DNA from: SKPH01 sp051748565
GTDB taxonomy: Bacteria; Bacillota; Dethiobacteria; DTU022
Assembly: GCA_051748565.1 (NCBI GenBank)
Contig: JBNJHN010000001.1
Location: 18,564 to 82,563 of the forward strand
Direction of reading: 5' to 3'
DNA length: 64,000 nucleotides
The notes under the pieces: model-generated
Told to the model about the DNA's origin: nothing
Databases searched by the model: none
The model's input: the letters and a program-made list of their open reading frames with translations, nothing else
Translations under genes and position numbers: made by a program
Shown: piece by piece, positions 8,617-17,337 of the stretch
Numbering within the stretch: the first letter of the stretch is position 1
Layout: every line of letters starts with the position of its first letter

Positions 8617-8871
8617 ATGAATTTCAATAGACGTCTGGCCCTGGTTTGCCTGATTGTGTTGATCATGTTTCTATTACACAATAGTTTTTGGCTCTGGGAT
8701 CTTGATGCCCGGCTGCCATTGCTTTTTGGTTTTATGCCTTTTGCTTTTTCTTTCTATGTCGGTTACGCGGTACTGGCTTTAATAGCAATGAAGCTTATCG
8801 TTGCATTGGCCTGGCCTGACCCACCTGCGGATGTGATAAAGTTGATCAAAGAGAAGGAACCCTCTGACTGA
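8617..8871 (+). CDS. DUF3311-like small membrane protein, partner of the SSS symporter
   Basis: 84 residues with two hydrophobic helices (about 8-24 and 44-66) separated by a short turn with Trp and Asp (FWLWDLDARLP), and a charged C-terminal tail. Size, topology and position directly before a sodium:solute symporter gene match the DUF3311 family, which is routinely encoded next to such symporters. The stop TGA overlaps the next ATG by one base (TGATG), so translation of the pair is coupled. The start is preceded by GGAGG. The role is unknown; a stabilising or accessory subunit is an inference from gene pairing. Confidence 0.75.
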   Translation: MNFNRRLALVCLIVLIMFLLHNSFWLWDLDARLPLLFGFMPFAFSFYVGYAVLALIAMKLIVALAWPDPPADVIKLIKEKEPSD

Positions 8872-10394
8872 TGACCAGCATTATTGGAATTGCCGTACTG
8901 TTAATTTATCTTTTTGTTTTGATCCTGCTGGGTGCATACGGCGCAAGGGTAGGTTTAAAAACCCGGGAAGATTACTTCCTGGCCGGGCGGAATCTCAGCA
9001 GTATTGGCATATTTATGGCTTTATTTGCCAGCAATATTACAGCTTTTACCATAATAGGCCATGCCGGGTTCGCTTACGAAGTAGGCTACGGTGCTTACGG
9101 TTATGTTATTGGTTGGAGCATATTTATTACTCCTTTTACTTTTTACCTGGTCGGTTACCGCTCCTGGCTTCTGGGTAGGTATTATGGTTACGCTACTCAA
9201 CCCCAGGTATTTGGCGGTATATTTAATAGCAAAATGATTGCCCTGTTGTTCCTGGTTTTACTTCTTTATTATACTTTGCCTTACCTTGTTGTCAGTGTCA
9301 TCGGGGGCAGCCTTGCTTTTACAACCATCACAGATGGTGTAGTTCCATACTGGTTGTCATCGGTTATTATTATCAGTGTATCTTTAATATACACTTTGCC
9401 TGCCGGGATGAGAGGTACCGTCTGGACTGATATTTTTCAGGGGACCATTTTCCTGGTGGTTGCGGTATTGCTGCTGGTTGCCCTAGCCCAGGCTCTTGGG
9501 GGTTTTACTGCTATAACGGAACGGATCCTGCAGGTTAATCCGTCTGTGCTGCAGAGAGGCCGGTCACCACAGCTTGCGCCTATAAACTGGTTTAGCTTTT
9601 CATTCATCAATTCCATTGCAGTGATCGTATTTCCGCAGATGTATACCCGAATTCTTGCCGCCCGCAGCAGCAGTAATCTAAAGAGGGTCAGTATATATTA
9701 TCCCCTGGCTCTTGCAGCCATATTTGGAGTCTCTACTCTGCTCGGGGTCTGGGGTTCAGTGGCTGTTCCTGGATTGATGGGAAAAGATGCAGATAATATT
9801 GTGCCTTTACTAATTCATCGGTTTCTTTCACCTGCCTGGATGATCCTTGGTTTAGTGGTTATCCTTGCTGTGGTTAAATCATCCATCGACTCCCAGCTTC
9901 TATCTGTGACACACCTGGTTACCGACGACTTTTTGCCCCGCCTGAAACGTTTAAATTCTCAACAAGCTGTTTTCTGGGGCCGAATACTGCTGATTGTCTT
10001 TGCTGCGATAGCTTATTATATTGCCCTTGTACGTCCGGCAGCGATTTTAAGTATTGCCGCTTTTGCTTTTTCCGGATTCTCCGTGATGCTGCCGGTAATG
10101 ATAGGCGCCTTATATTGGCCGCGTGCCAACAAATATGGAGCCTGTGCAGCTCTGATCCTACCGGCAGTAATGCTCCATCTCTGGTATTTGAATATTATAC
10201 CGGCCTGGACAACTTTTGGTTTTATGCCGGTATTCCCTTCCTTTATCCTGGCTATAATGACGCTGGTTGCAGTTTCATACCTGACACCTGCTCCACCGCC
10301 TGAACAGCGGGAAAAAACCTTCGCAATTTTTGACAGGGTTTTCAAGGACACAGTTAATAAACCGGTAATCAGTATTAAAAACAAAATAGGATAA
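8871..10394 (+). CDS. Sodium:solute symporter family (SSS) transporter
   Basis: 507 residues, almost entirely hydrophobic with about 13 membrane helices. SSS family marks are present: EDYFLAGRNLSS near residues 33-44 in the first loop, and GMRGTVWTDIFQG near residue 180. The family uses the sodium gradient to import small solutes (proline, pantothenate, carboxylates, sugars); this substrate is not identifiable here. The preceding DUF3311-like partner favours the uncharacterised bacterial SSS subgroup rather than PutP. The C-terminus is a basic cytoplasmic tail. The next gene, comEC, starts 36 bases later. Confidence 0.88.
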   Translation: MTSIIGIAVLLIYLFVLILLGAYGARVGLKTREDYFLAGRNLSSIGIFMALFASNITAFTIIGHAGFAYEVGYGAYGYVIGWSIFITPFTFYLVGYRSWLLGRYYGYATQPQVFGGIFNSKMIALLFLVLLLYYTLPYLVVSVIGGSLAFTTITDGVVPYWLSSVIIISVSLIYTLPAGMRGTVWTDIFQGTIFLVVAVLLLVALAQALGGFTAITERILQVNPSVLQRGRSPQLAPINWFSFSFINSIAVIVFPQMYTRILAARSSSNLKRVSIYYPLALAAIFGVSTLLGVWGSVAVPGLMGKDADNIVPLLIHRFLSPAWMILGLVVILAVVKSSIDSQLLSVTHLVTDDFLPRLKRLNSQQAVFWGRILLIVFAAIAYYIALVRPAAILSIAAFAFSGFSVMLPVMIGALYWPRANKYGACAALILPAVMLHLWYLNIIPAWTTFGFMPVFPSFILAIMTLVAVSYLTPAPPPEQREKTFAIFDRVFKDTVNKPVISIKNKIG

Positions 10395-10429
10395 TTCATT
10401 TTACTTTACAGATTATTTTATACAAACTT

Positions 10430-12940
10430 ATGTCACTGATAAACGCAGCAAACAATCGAAACCGCCGGTTAAGCCGCGATCTTTCCAATCGCCTGCTGGT
10501 AATCGTTACCCTGGCCTATATTGCCGGTATTGTAATCAGCCGTCTCTGGTTGGAGCTTTCACCATCTGCTTATTATTCGGTTGGCCTTTTTCTGTTTTTG
10601 CTTTCAACTGCTCTCTACCTGCGATATATATCTTTCTACAGGGCATTTCTTATACTTGTTGTCACCGTGGCCGGAGGATCTGCCTTTTTCTTTGCTGTGC
10701 AGCATTCAGATGATAGTTTGATTAACTATGCCGGTTTTCCAGTAACTGTGGATGGAACAGTGGTTGAAGAGCCGATTTTCCATGCCGACCATACTGCTTA
10801 TCGTTTAAGTATTAATGTGGTTGAGACAAGTGAAGGAAGTTTTCCGGTAACTGGAACATTGTTGGCTAAAATCTACGGTGATGGAGGGGAGAATTACTGG
10901 TTTGGTGAACGTCTCCGCCTGAGTGGCACTATTATCGAACCTCGGGGCCGGCGCAATCCGGGTGGGTTTGATTACCGCTTTTACTTGCTCAGCCAGGGTG
11001 TTGATGCCTTGATTTATCCCGCCAAAGCCAGGGTAAGTTCTCTGGGTCCGGGTGAGGTTGGCAAACCGACTGAATCGGCAGCAATAATACGCAGTGCTAT
11101 GACGGAGTCTATAAAAAGCGCTTTGCCTTCACCTTCAGCCGAGTTATTAACAGCAATCCTTTTTGGACAAAGAGATCAGTTGCCGCCAGAGGTCGAAGAA
11201 AATTTTCGCCGGGCAGGTGTCGGACACCTGATGGCCGTTTCAGGTTTGCATGTAGGTATAATAGCCACCATGATTCTCGGCTTATGGCGGCGACTGAACC
11301 TGAAAGGGAATCTGCCGCTGATTCTGGCAATAGCGTTGGTTATAGTTTATGCTTACCTGACTGGTATGCGCCCATCAGCATTAAGGGCTGCTATAATGGT
11401 TTCCATAGCCCTGGCTGCCCTGCTTCTGGACCGGGAAAGAGATTTACCTACGGCAGTTGCTTTTGCCGCCCTGGTTACTCTCTTTATCAATCCTCTCCTG
11501 CTTTTTACGATTGGTTTTCAGCTCTCTTATGCGGCCACCCTTGCCCTGATATATATTTACCGCCCCCTGGAAAGGATATTGATTGATCTAAACTGTCCCC
11601 GTTATCTGATTGCTCCCCTTGTAGTAACCATTGCAGCGCAGATCGGTGTTCTTCCACTTTGTATTTACTATTTTCAATATATACCAACAGGCGTCCTTCT
11701 TTTTAATTTGCTGTTGTTGCCAATGATTGCTTTAGTTGTTGGATTGGGTTTAACCGGAGCTTTAATAAGCCTTGTTTTTCCCGCGGGAGGAGCTTATCTG
11801 CTCTGGGCCTCTCGTCCGCTTCTGGAATTGATGTTGTTAATAACATCAATAAGCAGCCTTCCGGGTTTCTATGTCCCCCTTAAGCCTCCCGGGATCCTTT
11901 TATTATTTATATTTTATGGTTTCCTGACAGCGTCACTCTTATTGTATTATCGCTGGGAAAACCATACTCGCTTATTGGGGAAAATATCTCTACTTGATTA
12001 TGCGCAGTTAATTTTTCACAGACTGTTGCCTGGTAAACGTATTCGCATGCATATTGTTGGAGGGTCAGTTCTAATTCTGGCCATAATTTTTGTTTGGTCG
12101 GGACTATTACTGCCATCACAGTCAATGCTGACAGTGACCTTTATTGATGTGGGACAGGGCGCTTCTGCTTTAGTTGAAGCCCCCTGCGGGGCGGTAATCA
12201 TGATTGATGCGGGAGGTGTACCCGCCTGGCGAAGCGACCCGGGGGAGATAGGTGAAAGAGTGCTGCTGCCTTTCCTCAGGCGCCAGGGGATCCGCAGCAT
12301 CGATCTGGCTGTAATTACTCATCCCCACGAAGATCATTTCGGAGGATTTATCTCCATGGTTGGTGAAATTGACCTTAAAAAGATACTGATTTCTCCGATT
12401 GCAGGCAACACGGAGCACTACGGTGACCTTCTCAACCAGGCACAATTAGCAGGATCGGTAATCAGCCAATCTGTTAATGGGCAAATTTGGCTTTGTGGCC
12501 CCGATTTAACATTGGAGATTGTTGGTCCCCCGGAACCCCTTTTGAGGGGCACAAACAGCGATCTCAACAACAACTCGATCGTATTTTTCCTGCATTATGG
12601 TGAAATTCGGATGCTATTCACAGGAGATATCGAAGATGCAGCAGTTATCGATCTTTTCGGGCGCCGGGTTGATCTTCGGGCTGATTTGCTGCATGTTCCG
12701 CACCATGGCGGCTTTATGGAAGCTATGCCTGCATTTATAGAAGCTGTCAGGCCTTCTCTTGCTGTTATCCAGGTAGGCCCGAATTCTTTTGGTCATCCCC
12801 ATCCTTATATTATCGGCGTCCTTGAAGCGGCCGGTGTTCCGATCTACCGTAACGATCACCACGGAGCGGTTATAGTAAAAACCGACGGTAAGGCGATCAG
12901 GGTCACTACCACAGAGCAGCCTACTCTGGTCAGGCAATAA
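10430..12940 (+). CDS. comEC: ComEC/Rec2 DNA-uptake channel protein
   Basis: 836 residues with the full three-part ComEC layout. An N-terminal extracytoplasmic OB-like domain (DUF4131, about 50-210) follows two or three membrane helices. The Competence membrane domain lies at about 235-510 with the signature SGLHVG at 271-276. A C-terminal metallo-beta-lactamase domain occupies about 565-836, with HPHEDH at 631-636, GDIED and VPHHGG. The protein carries single-stranded DNA across the membrane; the MBL domain is thought to be the nuclease that degrades the other strand, and its metal ligands are intact here. No strong ribosome binding site precedes ATG 10430. The rest of the competence apparatus is not in the window. 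Confidence 0.92.
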   Translation: MSLINAANNRNRRLSRDLSNRLLVIVTLAYIAGIVISRLWLELSPSAYYSVGLFLFLLSTALYLRYISFYRAFLILVVTVAGGSAFFFAVQHSDDSLINYAGFPVTVDGTVVEEPIFHADHTAYRLSINVVETSEGSFPVTGTLLAKIYGDGGENYWFGERLRLSGTIIEPRGRRNPGGFDYRFYLLSQGVDALIYPAKARVSSLGPGEVGKPTESAAIIRSAMTESIKSALPSPSAELLTAILFGQRDQLPPEVEENFRRAGVGHLMAVSGLHVGIIATMILGLWRRLNLKGNLPLILAIALVIVYAYLTGMRPSALRAAIMVSIALAALLLDRERDLPTAVAFAALVTLFINPLLLFTIGFQLSYAATLALIYIYRPLERILIDLNCPRYLIAPLVVTIAAQIGVLPLCIYYFQYIPTGVLLFNLLLLPMIALVVGLGLTGALISLVFPAGGAYLLWASRPLLELMLLITSISSLPGFYVPLKPPGILLLFIFYGFLTASLLLYYRWENHTRLLGKISLLDYAQLIFHRLLPGKRIRMHIVGGSVLILAIIFVWSGLLLPSQSMLTVTFIDVGQGASALVEAPCGAVIMIDAGGVPAWRSDPGEIGERVLLPFLRRQGIRSIDLAVITHPHEDHFGGFISMVGEIDLKKILISPIAGNTEHYGDLLNQAQLAGSVISQSVNGQIWLCGPDLTLEIVGPPEPLLRGTNSDLNNNSIVFFLHYGEIRMLFTGDIEDAAVIDLFGRRVDLRADLLHVPHHGGFMEAMPAFIEAVRPSLAVIQVGPNSFGHPHPYIIGVLEAAGVPIYRNDHHGAVIVKTDGKAIRVTTTEQPTLVRQ

Positions 12941-13057
12941 ATTTCTATACATAACAGGAAAACATTTCATTTCGAAGAAACTAATTATTTATGATTTGAT
13001 TGTTCAAAGATATTCCAAAATCTTAAAAATAAAAAGGAAAGGCGGGAGAAAGTCATT

Positions 13058-13597
13058 ATGGAGCCGGATGAGATAGCCCAGCTGATTACTCAAAACGATA
13101 ATGATTCCCGCCGCGCTCTTTTCGAAGCGTACTATAAGCGCACTTTTGCAGTTGTCTATAATATATTGCGGCGCCGTGAAAATGCTGAAGATATAACCCA
13201 GGATGCCTTCATCAAGGCCTTTCAGAACCTTCATCAATTGCAGGATGAGACTAAATTCGGAGCCTGGCTGGCCGTAATTGCCTCGAACCTGGCCCGCAAT
13301 TACCTGAAACGGGAAAAGAAAATTTTGCTGACTGATGAACTGCCGGAAATCCGGTCTGCTCCCGCATCAAATGACACGGAAGAGGCAGCCATGCGCAGTT
13401 TGCAGGTAGATCAGGTCAGGACGGCAGTCAGAGCCCTGCCACCCGATCAATACCAGGTAATAGTTCTCCAGTATTACTATGATTTAAAAGTAGATGAAAT
13501 TGCCGCTATACTTAATATAAGAGCCGGAACGGTTAAGTCGCGTCTTTTTCGCGCCAGGCAAAAATTGGCAGAATCGTTGGAACCTGAAGTGAGTTAA
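13058..13597 (+). CDS. ECF-type RNA polymerase sigma factor
   Basis: 179 residues, the usual size of a group 4 (extracytoplasmic function) sigma factor. Region 2 spans about 20-88 with NAEDITQDAFIKAFQN (promoter melting and -10 binding) and FGAWLAVIASNLARNYLKR. Region 4 spans about 122-172 with a helix-turn-helix ending LNIRAGTVKSRLFRARQKL, which binds the -35 element. The start ATG 13058 follows AAAGGCGGGAG. The gene is followed after 35 bases by a membrane protein that is probably its regulator, the usual sigma/anti-sigma pairing. Target genes are not evident. Confidence 0.9.
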   Translation: MEPDEIAQLITQNDNDSRRALFEAYYKRTFAVVYNILRRRENAEDITQDAFIKAFQNLHQLQDETKFGAWLAVIASNLARNYLKREKKILLTDELPEIRSAPASNDTEEAAMRSLQVDQVRTAVRALPPDQYQVIVLQYYYDLKVDEIAAILNIRAGTVKSRLFRARQKLAESLEPEVS

Positions 13598-13632
13598 GTT
13601 TGTCTTTAATTAAAAGGAGGTGACCGGGATAA

Positions 13633-14397
13633 ATGTCTAAAAAATCCAACCTGAAATTATATGATGACTTAATCAGGAAAGCAGTGGCTATGGAAATAGA
13701 TTGTATCGAAGTTGAACAGGCTGGAAAGGCCTGGCAGAACATTGAATCTAAACTGGAACAATCCCGGCCATCTTACCGACCCCGGTTTTTAGGCTTTACC
13801 TGGGGTCGTGCTGCTGCGGTTGCTGCCGCCTGCCTTGTCCTTGTCGCGGGCGGCCTCGGCATTTTTCGGACTGCCCAGCACTCCGTTCCTCTTGCAGACT
13901 CCGAGATGCCTGCAGAGCAGGCTGATGAAATTGGTGTACTGCGGGTTGAAGATGATGTTGATTTGACTGAAACCACGGAAAAGGAAGCCGGGAGGGGAGA
14001 ACATGATTTGCAGGTTTTTTTGGGTGTACCTGACCCTATGCCTCCGGCCTGGCCTCAATCTTTACCTGGGGATTATATGCTTGATGAAGAAATTATTTTT
14101 ATTGAAGCCGGTGAACCTGAATACCGGGGAGCAATTTACTTCAGCAGCAATACTGCGCTGCTCCTGGTTAAATCAGAAGTTCACGGTCAAGGAATACCGG
14201 AATTTTTAGATCACCTGGGAGATCATATCAAGGCTGAGTTGGGAGATATAGATCTATTAAATAGATATACATACATATCAGTTGAAGAACATCCGGGCCT
14301 GGCCTGGCAGGATAACGGGGGCAGCCAGGCCTTACTGGTTCTTTTTGGTGATATAGACATAGAAGAGCTTAAAAGAATAGCTGCTTTCCTTGATTAA
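13633..14397 (+). CDS. Putative membrane-bound anti-sigma factor
   Basis: 254 residues. An N-terminal cytoplasmic part of about 56 residues is followed by one membrane helix at about 58-77 (RAAAVAAACLVLVAGGLGIF) and a secreted domain. After an acidic linker this domain (about 130-254) resembles DUF4367-type sensor domains found on clostridial anti-sigma factors. Position right behind an ECF sigma gene and a strong AAAGGAGGTGA site support the role. The cytoplasmic segment lacks the His-x3-Cys-x2-Cys zinc motif of ZAS-type anti-sigma factors, so binding to sigma would use another fold. The function is inferred from topology and context. It converges on ilvC with only 13 bases between them. Confidence 0.65.
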   Translation: MSKKSNLKLYDDLIRKAVAMEIDCIEVEQAGKAWQNIESKLEQSRPSYRPRFLGFTWGRAAAVAAACLVLVAGGLGIFRTAQHSVPLADSEMPAEQADEIGVLRVEDDVDLTETTEKEAGRGEHDLQVFLGVPDPMPPAWPQSLPGDYMLDEEIIFIEAGEPEYRGAIYFSSNTALLLVKSEVHGQGIPEFLDHLGDHIKAELGDIDLLNRYTYISVEEHPGLAWQDNGGSQALLVLFGDIDIEELKRIAAFLD

Positions 14398-14410
14398 ATA
14401 ATTATATCGT

Positions 14411-15403
14411 TCAAGGCTTGATATATTTCATCATATTGCGAAGTTTCTTGCCAACGCTAGCAATCAGATGATTTTCTTCTATTTTTCTGAGTGCCTTGAA
14501 CTGAGGTTGATTGGCCTGGTTTTCAGTTATCCACTCCAGGGCAAACTGCCCGGTCTGGATTTCATATAAGATCTTTTTCATTTCTTTGCGGACCTGATCG
14601 TTTATGATCCTTGGTCCCCTGGTCAGGTCGCCGTATTCAGCAGTATCGCTTACCGAGTAACGCATTCTTTCCAGGCCGCCTTCGTAAATAAGATCAACTA
14701 TCAATTTAAGCTCGTGCAGGCATTCAAAATATGCCACTTCAGGTTGGTATCCTGCATCTACAAGTGTATCGAAGCTGGCTTTGATTAGCGATGATACCCC
14801 TCCACAGAGGATAACCTGTTCTCCGAAGAGGTCGGTTTCCGTTTCTTCCTGGAGGGTGGTTTCAATTACCCCGGCGCGGGTACAGCCGATACCCTTGGCA
14901 TAAGCGAGGGCCAGCTCTTTTGCTTTTCCGGTAAAATCCTGGTGAATAGCAAGCAGACCCGGAACCCCAGCTCCTTCTTTGTAAAGTCTTCTCAAGAGGT
15001 GGCCCGGGCTTTTCGGGGCAACCATAAAGACGTCTACATTTCCAGGGGGAACTACCTGGTTGTAGATGATATTAAAGCCGTGAGAAACCACCAGGGCTTT
15101 CCCTTCTGTCAGGTAAGGCAGGACCGATTCTTTATATACTGCCGGTTGGACATTATCTCCAATTAGAATTTGAATGATATCTGCTGCTTTTGCCGCTTCA
15201 CTTACTGTTGCTACTTCCAGACCGTCTTCTTTAACCTGTTCCCAGCTTTTACTTTCCCTGTAGAGGCCGACTACAACATCAAGACCGCTGTCCTTTAAGT
15301 TTTGGGCCTGGGAATGACCCTGGCTGCCGTAACCTAAAACAGCAATTTTTTTATTCTTCAGGATGTTTAAGTCTGCGTCCTGGTCATAATACATAACTGC
15401 CAT
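14411..15403 (-). CDS. ilvC: Ketol-acid reductoisomerase IlvC
   Basis: Class I enzyme of 330 residues catalysing the second common step of valine, leucine and isoleucine synthesis (acetolactate isomerisation and reduction). The Rossmann motif GYGSQGH is at 24-30. The Mg-binding helices contain DLFGEQ (D191, E195) and FECLHELKLIVDLIYEGG (about 226-243). The cofactor loop reads LYRESKSW (47-54), where common NADPH enzymes have LRKGSKSW. The two Ser residues that hold the 2'-phosphate remain, but Glu50 replaces Gly and a Tyr replaces Arg. The gene stands alone, with no ilvBN or leu genes beside it. Its start follows GGAGGATTTATCAA. No T-box was seen upstream. Confidence 0.96.
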   Translation of the reverse strand: MAVMYYDQDADLNILKNKKIAVLGYGSQGHSQAQNLKDSGLDVVVGLYRESKSWEQVKEDGLEVATVSEAAKAADIIQILIGDNVQPAVYKESVLPYLTEGKALVVSHGFNIIYNQVVPPGNVDVFMVAPKSPGHLLRRLYKEGAGVPGLLAIHQDFTGKAKELALAYAKGIGCTRAGVIETTLQEETETDLFGEQVILCGGVSSLIKASFDTLVDAGYQPEVAYFECLHELKLIVDLIYEGGLERMRYSVSDTAEYGDLTRGPRIINDQVRKEMKKILYEIQTGQFALEWITENQANQPQFKALRKIEENHLIASVGKKLRNMMKYIKP

Positions 15404-15580
15404 TTGATAAATCCTCCCTGCAAATATGATAACTCTAAATATTAGCTATTTCCGGCAAAAGTCCTGCCTGCTGAAAAATAAAGTCAAAAAAGGGCTAATC
15501 CATTTTTAAAGATTAACTTTGTTATATCTTAAATAATAAGAAGCTGGAAATTTGAAAAATAATATTTTTTTGCAGGTATT

Positions 15581-15608
15581 TTGTCAGCAATAGTTTAATA
15601 AATATGAT
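15581..15608 (+). promoter_or_regulatory. Probable promoter for rubrerythrin
   Basis: TTGTCA at 15581-15586 and TATGAT at 15603-15608 are 16 bases apart, about 55 bases before the rubrerythrin start. A perfect palindrome GCTGAAAATTTCAGC (15616-15630) falls at or just after the expected transcription start and could be an operator or a 5' hairpin. Confidence 0.5.
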
Positions 15609-15662
15609 AAACCCTGCTGAAAATTTCAGCACGGATAATTTTATAGGAGGAGGTTGTTTGTA

Positions 15663-16235
15663 TTGAGTTTAAAAGGAACCAAAACTGAGAAGAACATTTT
15701 AACGGCATTTGCCGGGGAAGCTCAGGCTCGGAATCGCTATACTTTTTTTGCCAGCCAGGCCAAAAAAGACGGTTACGTGCAGATGTCGGCAATTTTTGAA
15801 GAGACTGCTAACCAGGAGAAAGAGCATGCAAAAAGGCTTTTTAAGCTTCTTGAAGGCGGTGAAGTTGAAATTCAGGCTGCTTTTCCGGCCGGTGTTATTG
15901 GCAATACTGTTGATAATCTTAAAGAAGCTGCAGCTGGTGAAAACTATGAATGGTCCGAAATGTATCCCGGTTTCGCAACTGTTGCCAGGGAAGAGGGTTT
16001 TAATGACATTGCAGATATTTTTGAATCGATAGCAGTAGCCGAGAAGCAGCATGAAAAACGCTACCTGGCCCTGATGGGTAATATTAAAAATGGGACAGTG
16101 TTTAAAAAAGATAAACCTGTTAAATGGTTCTGCCGTAACTGTGGTTATGTTGAGGAAGGGCTGGAAGCACCGGATGTATGCCCTTCCTGTGATCATAAGC
16201 AGGAACATTTTGAGACTATTTGCGAGAATTGGTAG
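15663..16235 (+). CDS. Rubrerythrin
   Basis: Non-heme iron peroxidase that reduces hydrogen peroxide in anaerobes. TTG 15663 is the best start: AGGAGGAGG (15645-15653) gives 9-base spacing and the protein then begins MSLKGTKTEKN like its relatives; an in-frame TTG at 15654 touches the ribosome binding site. The protein has 190 residues. The N-terminal ferritin-like diiron domain carries EAQARNRY, EKEHAKRL, EEGFNDIADIFESIAVAEKQHEKRY. The C-terminal rubredoxin domain has CRNC and CPSC as iron ligands. The gene appears to be monocistronic under its own promoter, as expected for an oxidative stress gene. Confidence 0.95.
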   Translation: MSLKGTKTEKNILTAFAGEAQARNRYTFFASQAKKDGYVQMSAIFEETANQEKEHAKRLFKLLEGGEVEIQAAFPAGVIGNTVDNLKEAAAGENYEWSEMYPGFATVAREEGFNDIADIFESIAVAEKQHEKRYLALMGNIKNGTVFKKDKPVKWFCRNCGYVEEGLEAPDVCPSCDHKQEHFETICENW

Positions 16236-16306
16236 AGTTCAGAGGAGCCCGGTAAAAAATTGATCGGGTTTCCTTTAAAAACTTTCAAAACCCGGGAGGG
16301 TTATCT

Positions 16307-17083
16307 TTGAAGCTGGTTCGTTTTCTGGATCATCAGATCGTACGTTATGGAAAGCTTGAAAACGAGAATATTGTTGAAATTAATGAACCGGGATCTGATT
16401 GGTGCAGTGAACAATTCAGGGAAACCGGAATGAGTTTTGAGCTTGCCAAAATCCGGTTACTTTCCCCATGCCTGCCTTCAAAAATAATCTGCCTCGGTCT
16501 AAACTATCGTTCCCACGCGGAGGAAATGAAATATGCCCTGCCAAAAAAACCAATTATTTTTTTGAAGCCGTCCACTTCAGTAATAGGTACAGGAGAAGCA
16601 ATACTATACCCGCCACAGAGCCGGAGAGTTGATTATGAGGCAGAGTTGGGAGTAGTCATCGGCAGGCGTGCTTACCGGGTTGGGAACTCGGAAGCCCTTG
16701 ATTACGTTTTTGGCTATACCTGCGCAAACGATGTTACTGCCCGGGATAAGCAGCCGAAGGAAGGGCAGTGGACATATGCCAAGGGATTTGATACTTTTTG
16801 TCCACTCGGTCCTGTTATAGAAACTGAAATTAGCAACCCGGAATCTTTGACGGTCAGGGGCTATTTAAACGGCAGGTTGGCTCAGGAAGCGCCAACTTCT
16901 GATCACTACTTTTCCGTGGCTCAAATCATTGAATTTGTAGCCGGTTGTATGACTTTACTACCAGGAGATGTGATTATGACCGGAACTCCGGCAGGGATTG
17001 GCCCGCTTTCGCCGGGGGATCGTTTTGAAGTATTGATCGAAGGGATCGGTTTGTTATATAATACTGTAACCAAGGTGGAATAA
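16307..17083 (+). CDS. Fumarylacetoacetate hydrolase (FAH) family protein
   Basis: 258 residues, the usual length for short FAH-family enzymes such as 2-hydroxyhepta-2,4-diene-1,7-dioate isomerase or acylpyruvase/oxaloacetate decarboxylase. The C-terminal FAH fold is clear: LGLNYRSHAEEM with the catalytic His, then DYEAELGVVIG supplying the acidic metal ligands (E and E), KGFDTFCPLGP, and GDVIMTGTPAGIGPL near the end. The metal site looks complete, so an active hydrolase or decarboxylase is expected. The exact substrate cannot be assigned. Start is TTG 16307 after GGGAGGG. It is followed by the promoter of the trk operon. Confidence 0.85.
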   Translation: MKLVRFLDHQIVRYGKLENENIVEINEPGSDWCSEQFRETGMSFELAKIRLLSPCLPSKIICLGLNYRSHAEEMKYALPKKPIIFLKPSTSVIGTGEAILYPPQSRRVDYEAELGVVIGRRAYRVGNSEALDYVFGYTCANDVTARDKQPKEGQWTYAKGFDTFCPLGPVIETEISNPESLTVRGYLNGRLAQEAPTSDHYFSVAQIIEFVAGCMTLLPGDVIMTGTPAGIGPLSPGDRFEVLIEGIGLLYNTVTKVE

Positions 17084-17120
17084 AGGTATATTGGATCGTA
17101 TTTTTTAACGAAAATTGGTG

Positions 17121-17149
17121 TTGTCATCAGCCGGTTCATGGTATATAAT
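17121..17149 (+). promoter_or_regulatory. Promoter of the trkA-trkH operon
   Basis: TTGTCA (17121-17126), a 17-base spacer, and a perfect TATAAT (17144-17149). Transcription would begin near 17156, about 180 bases before the trkA start codon, leaving a long structured leader. Confidence 0.75.
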
Positions 17150-17155
17150 AAGGTA

Positions 17156-17282
17156 AGATTACCAGACCGTTCAGGACAAACCGCCCCGGCGGGGTTTGTA
17201 TAACCTGGAGGGCCCTTTATAAAAGGAGAATGCTTGGGCTGACGGTCAGGAATAAATTTGTATTTAACTTTTTCTCCCTGAT
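17156..17282 (+). promoter_or_regulatory. Structured leader RNA of trkA, riboswitch-like, class not recognised
   Basis: Between the promoter and the terminator the RNA can fold into a closed three-helix element. P1 pairs GACCGT (17165-17170) with ACGGTC (17242-17247), extended across an A-A mismatch by CC/GG. P2 is a strong hairpin ACAAACC/GGTTTGT (17176-17182 with 17193-17199). P3 pairs GGCCC (17211-17215) with GGGCT (17236-17240). The bases after P1 (TCAGG, 17246-17250) can instead pair with CCTGA (17277-17281) just before the terminator. I see no match to the ydaO c-di-AMP, M-box or other classes I know. A 27-codon Phe-rich ORF (ATG 17230 to TAG 17313) overlaps the element and is an alternative explanation. 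Confidence 0.5.
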
Positions 17283-17311
17283 GAGGCAGCGTAGCCGCTG
17301 TCTCTTTTTTT
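17283..17311 (+). terminator. Intrinsic terminator inside the trkA leader
   Basis: A 9-base-pair stem GAGGCAGCG/CGCTGTCTC (17283-17291 with 17296-17304, one G-T pair) with loop TAGC, followed by seven T residues (17305-17311). It lies between the promoter and the trkA start, so it would attenuate the operon unless disrupted. Confidence 0.8.
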
Positions 17312-17337
17312 AGCTGAAAGGAAGGTTTATATCCAAA

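Noticed and set aside
15404..15660. T-box leader for ilvC
   Set aside because: No AGGGTGGNACCGCG-type sequence on the minus strand.
17156..17282. ydaO/c-di-AMP riboswitch before trkA
   Set aside because: The conserved core strings of that class are not visible, and the leader is shorter; only context suggests it.
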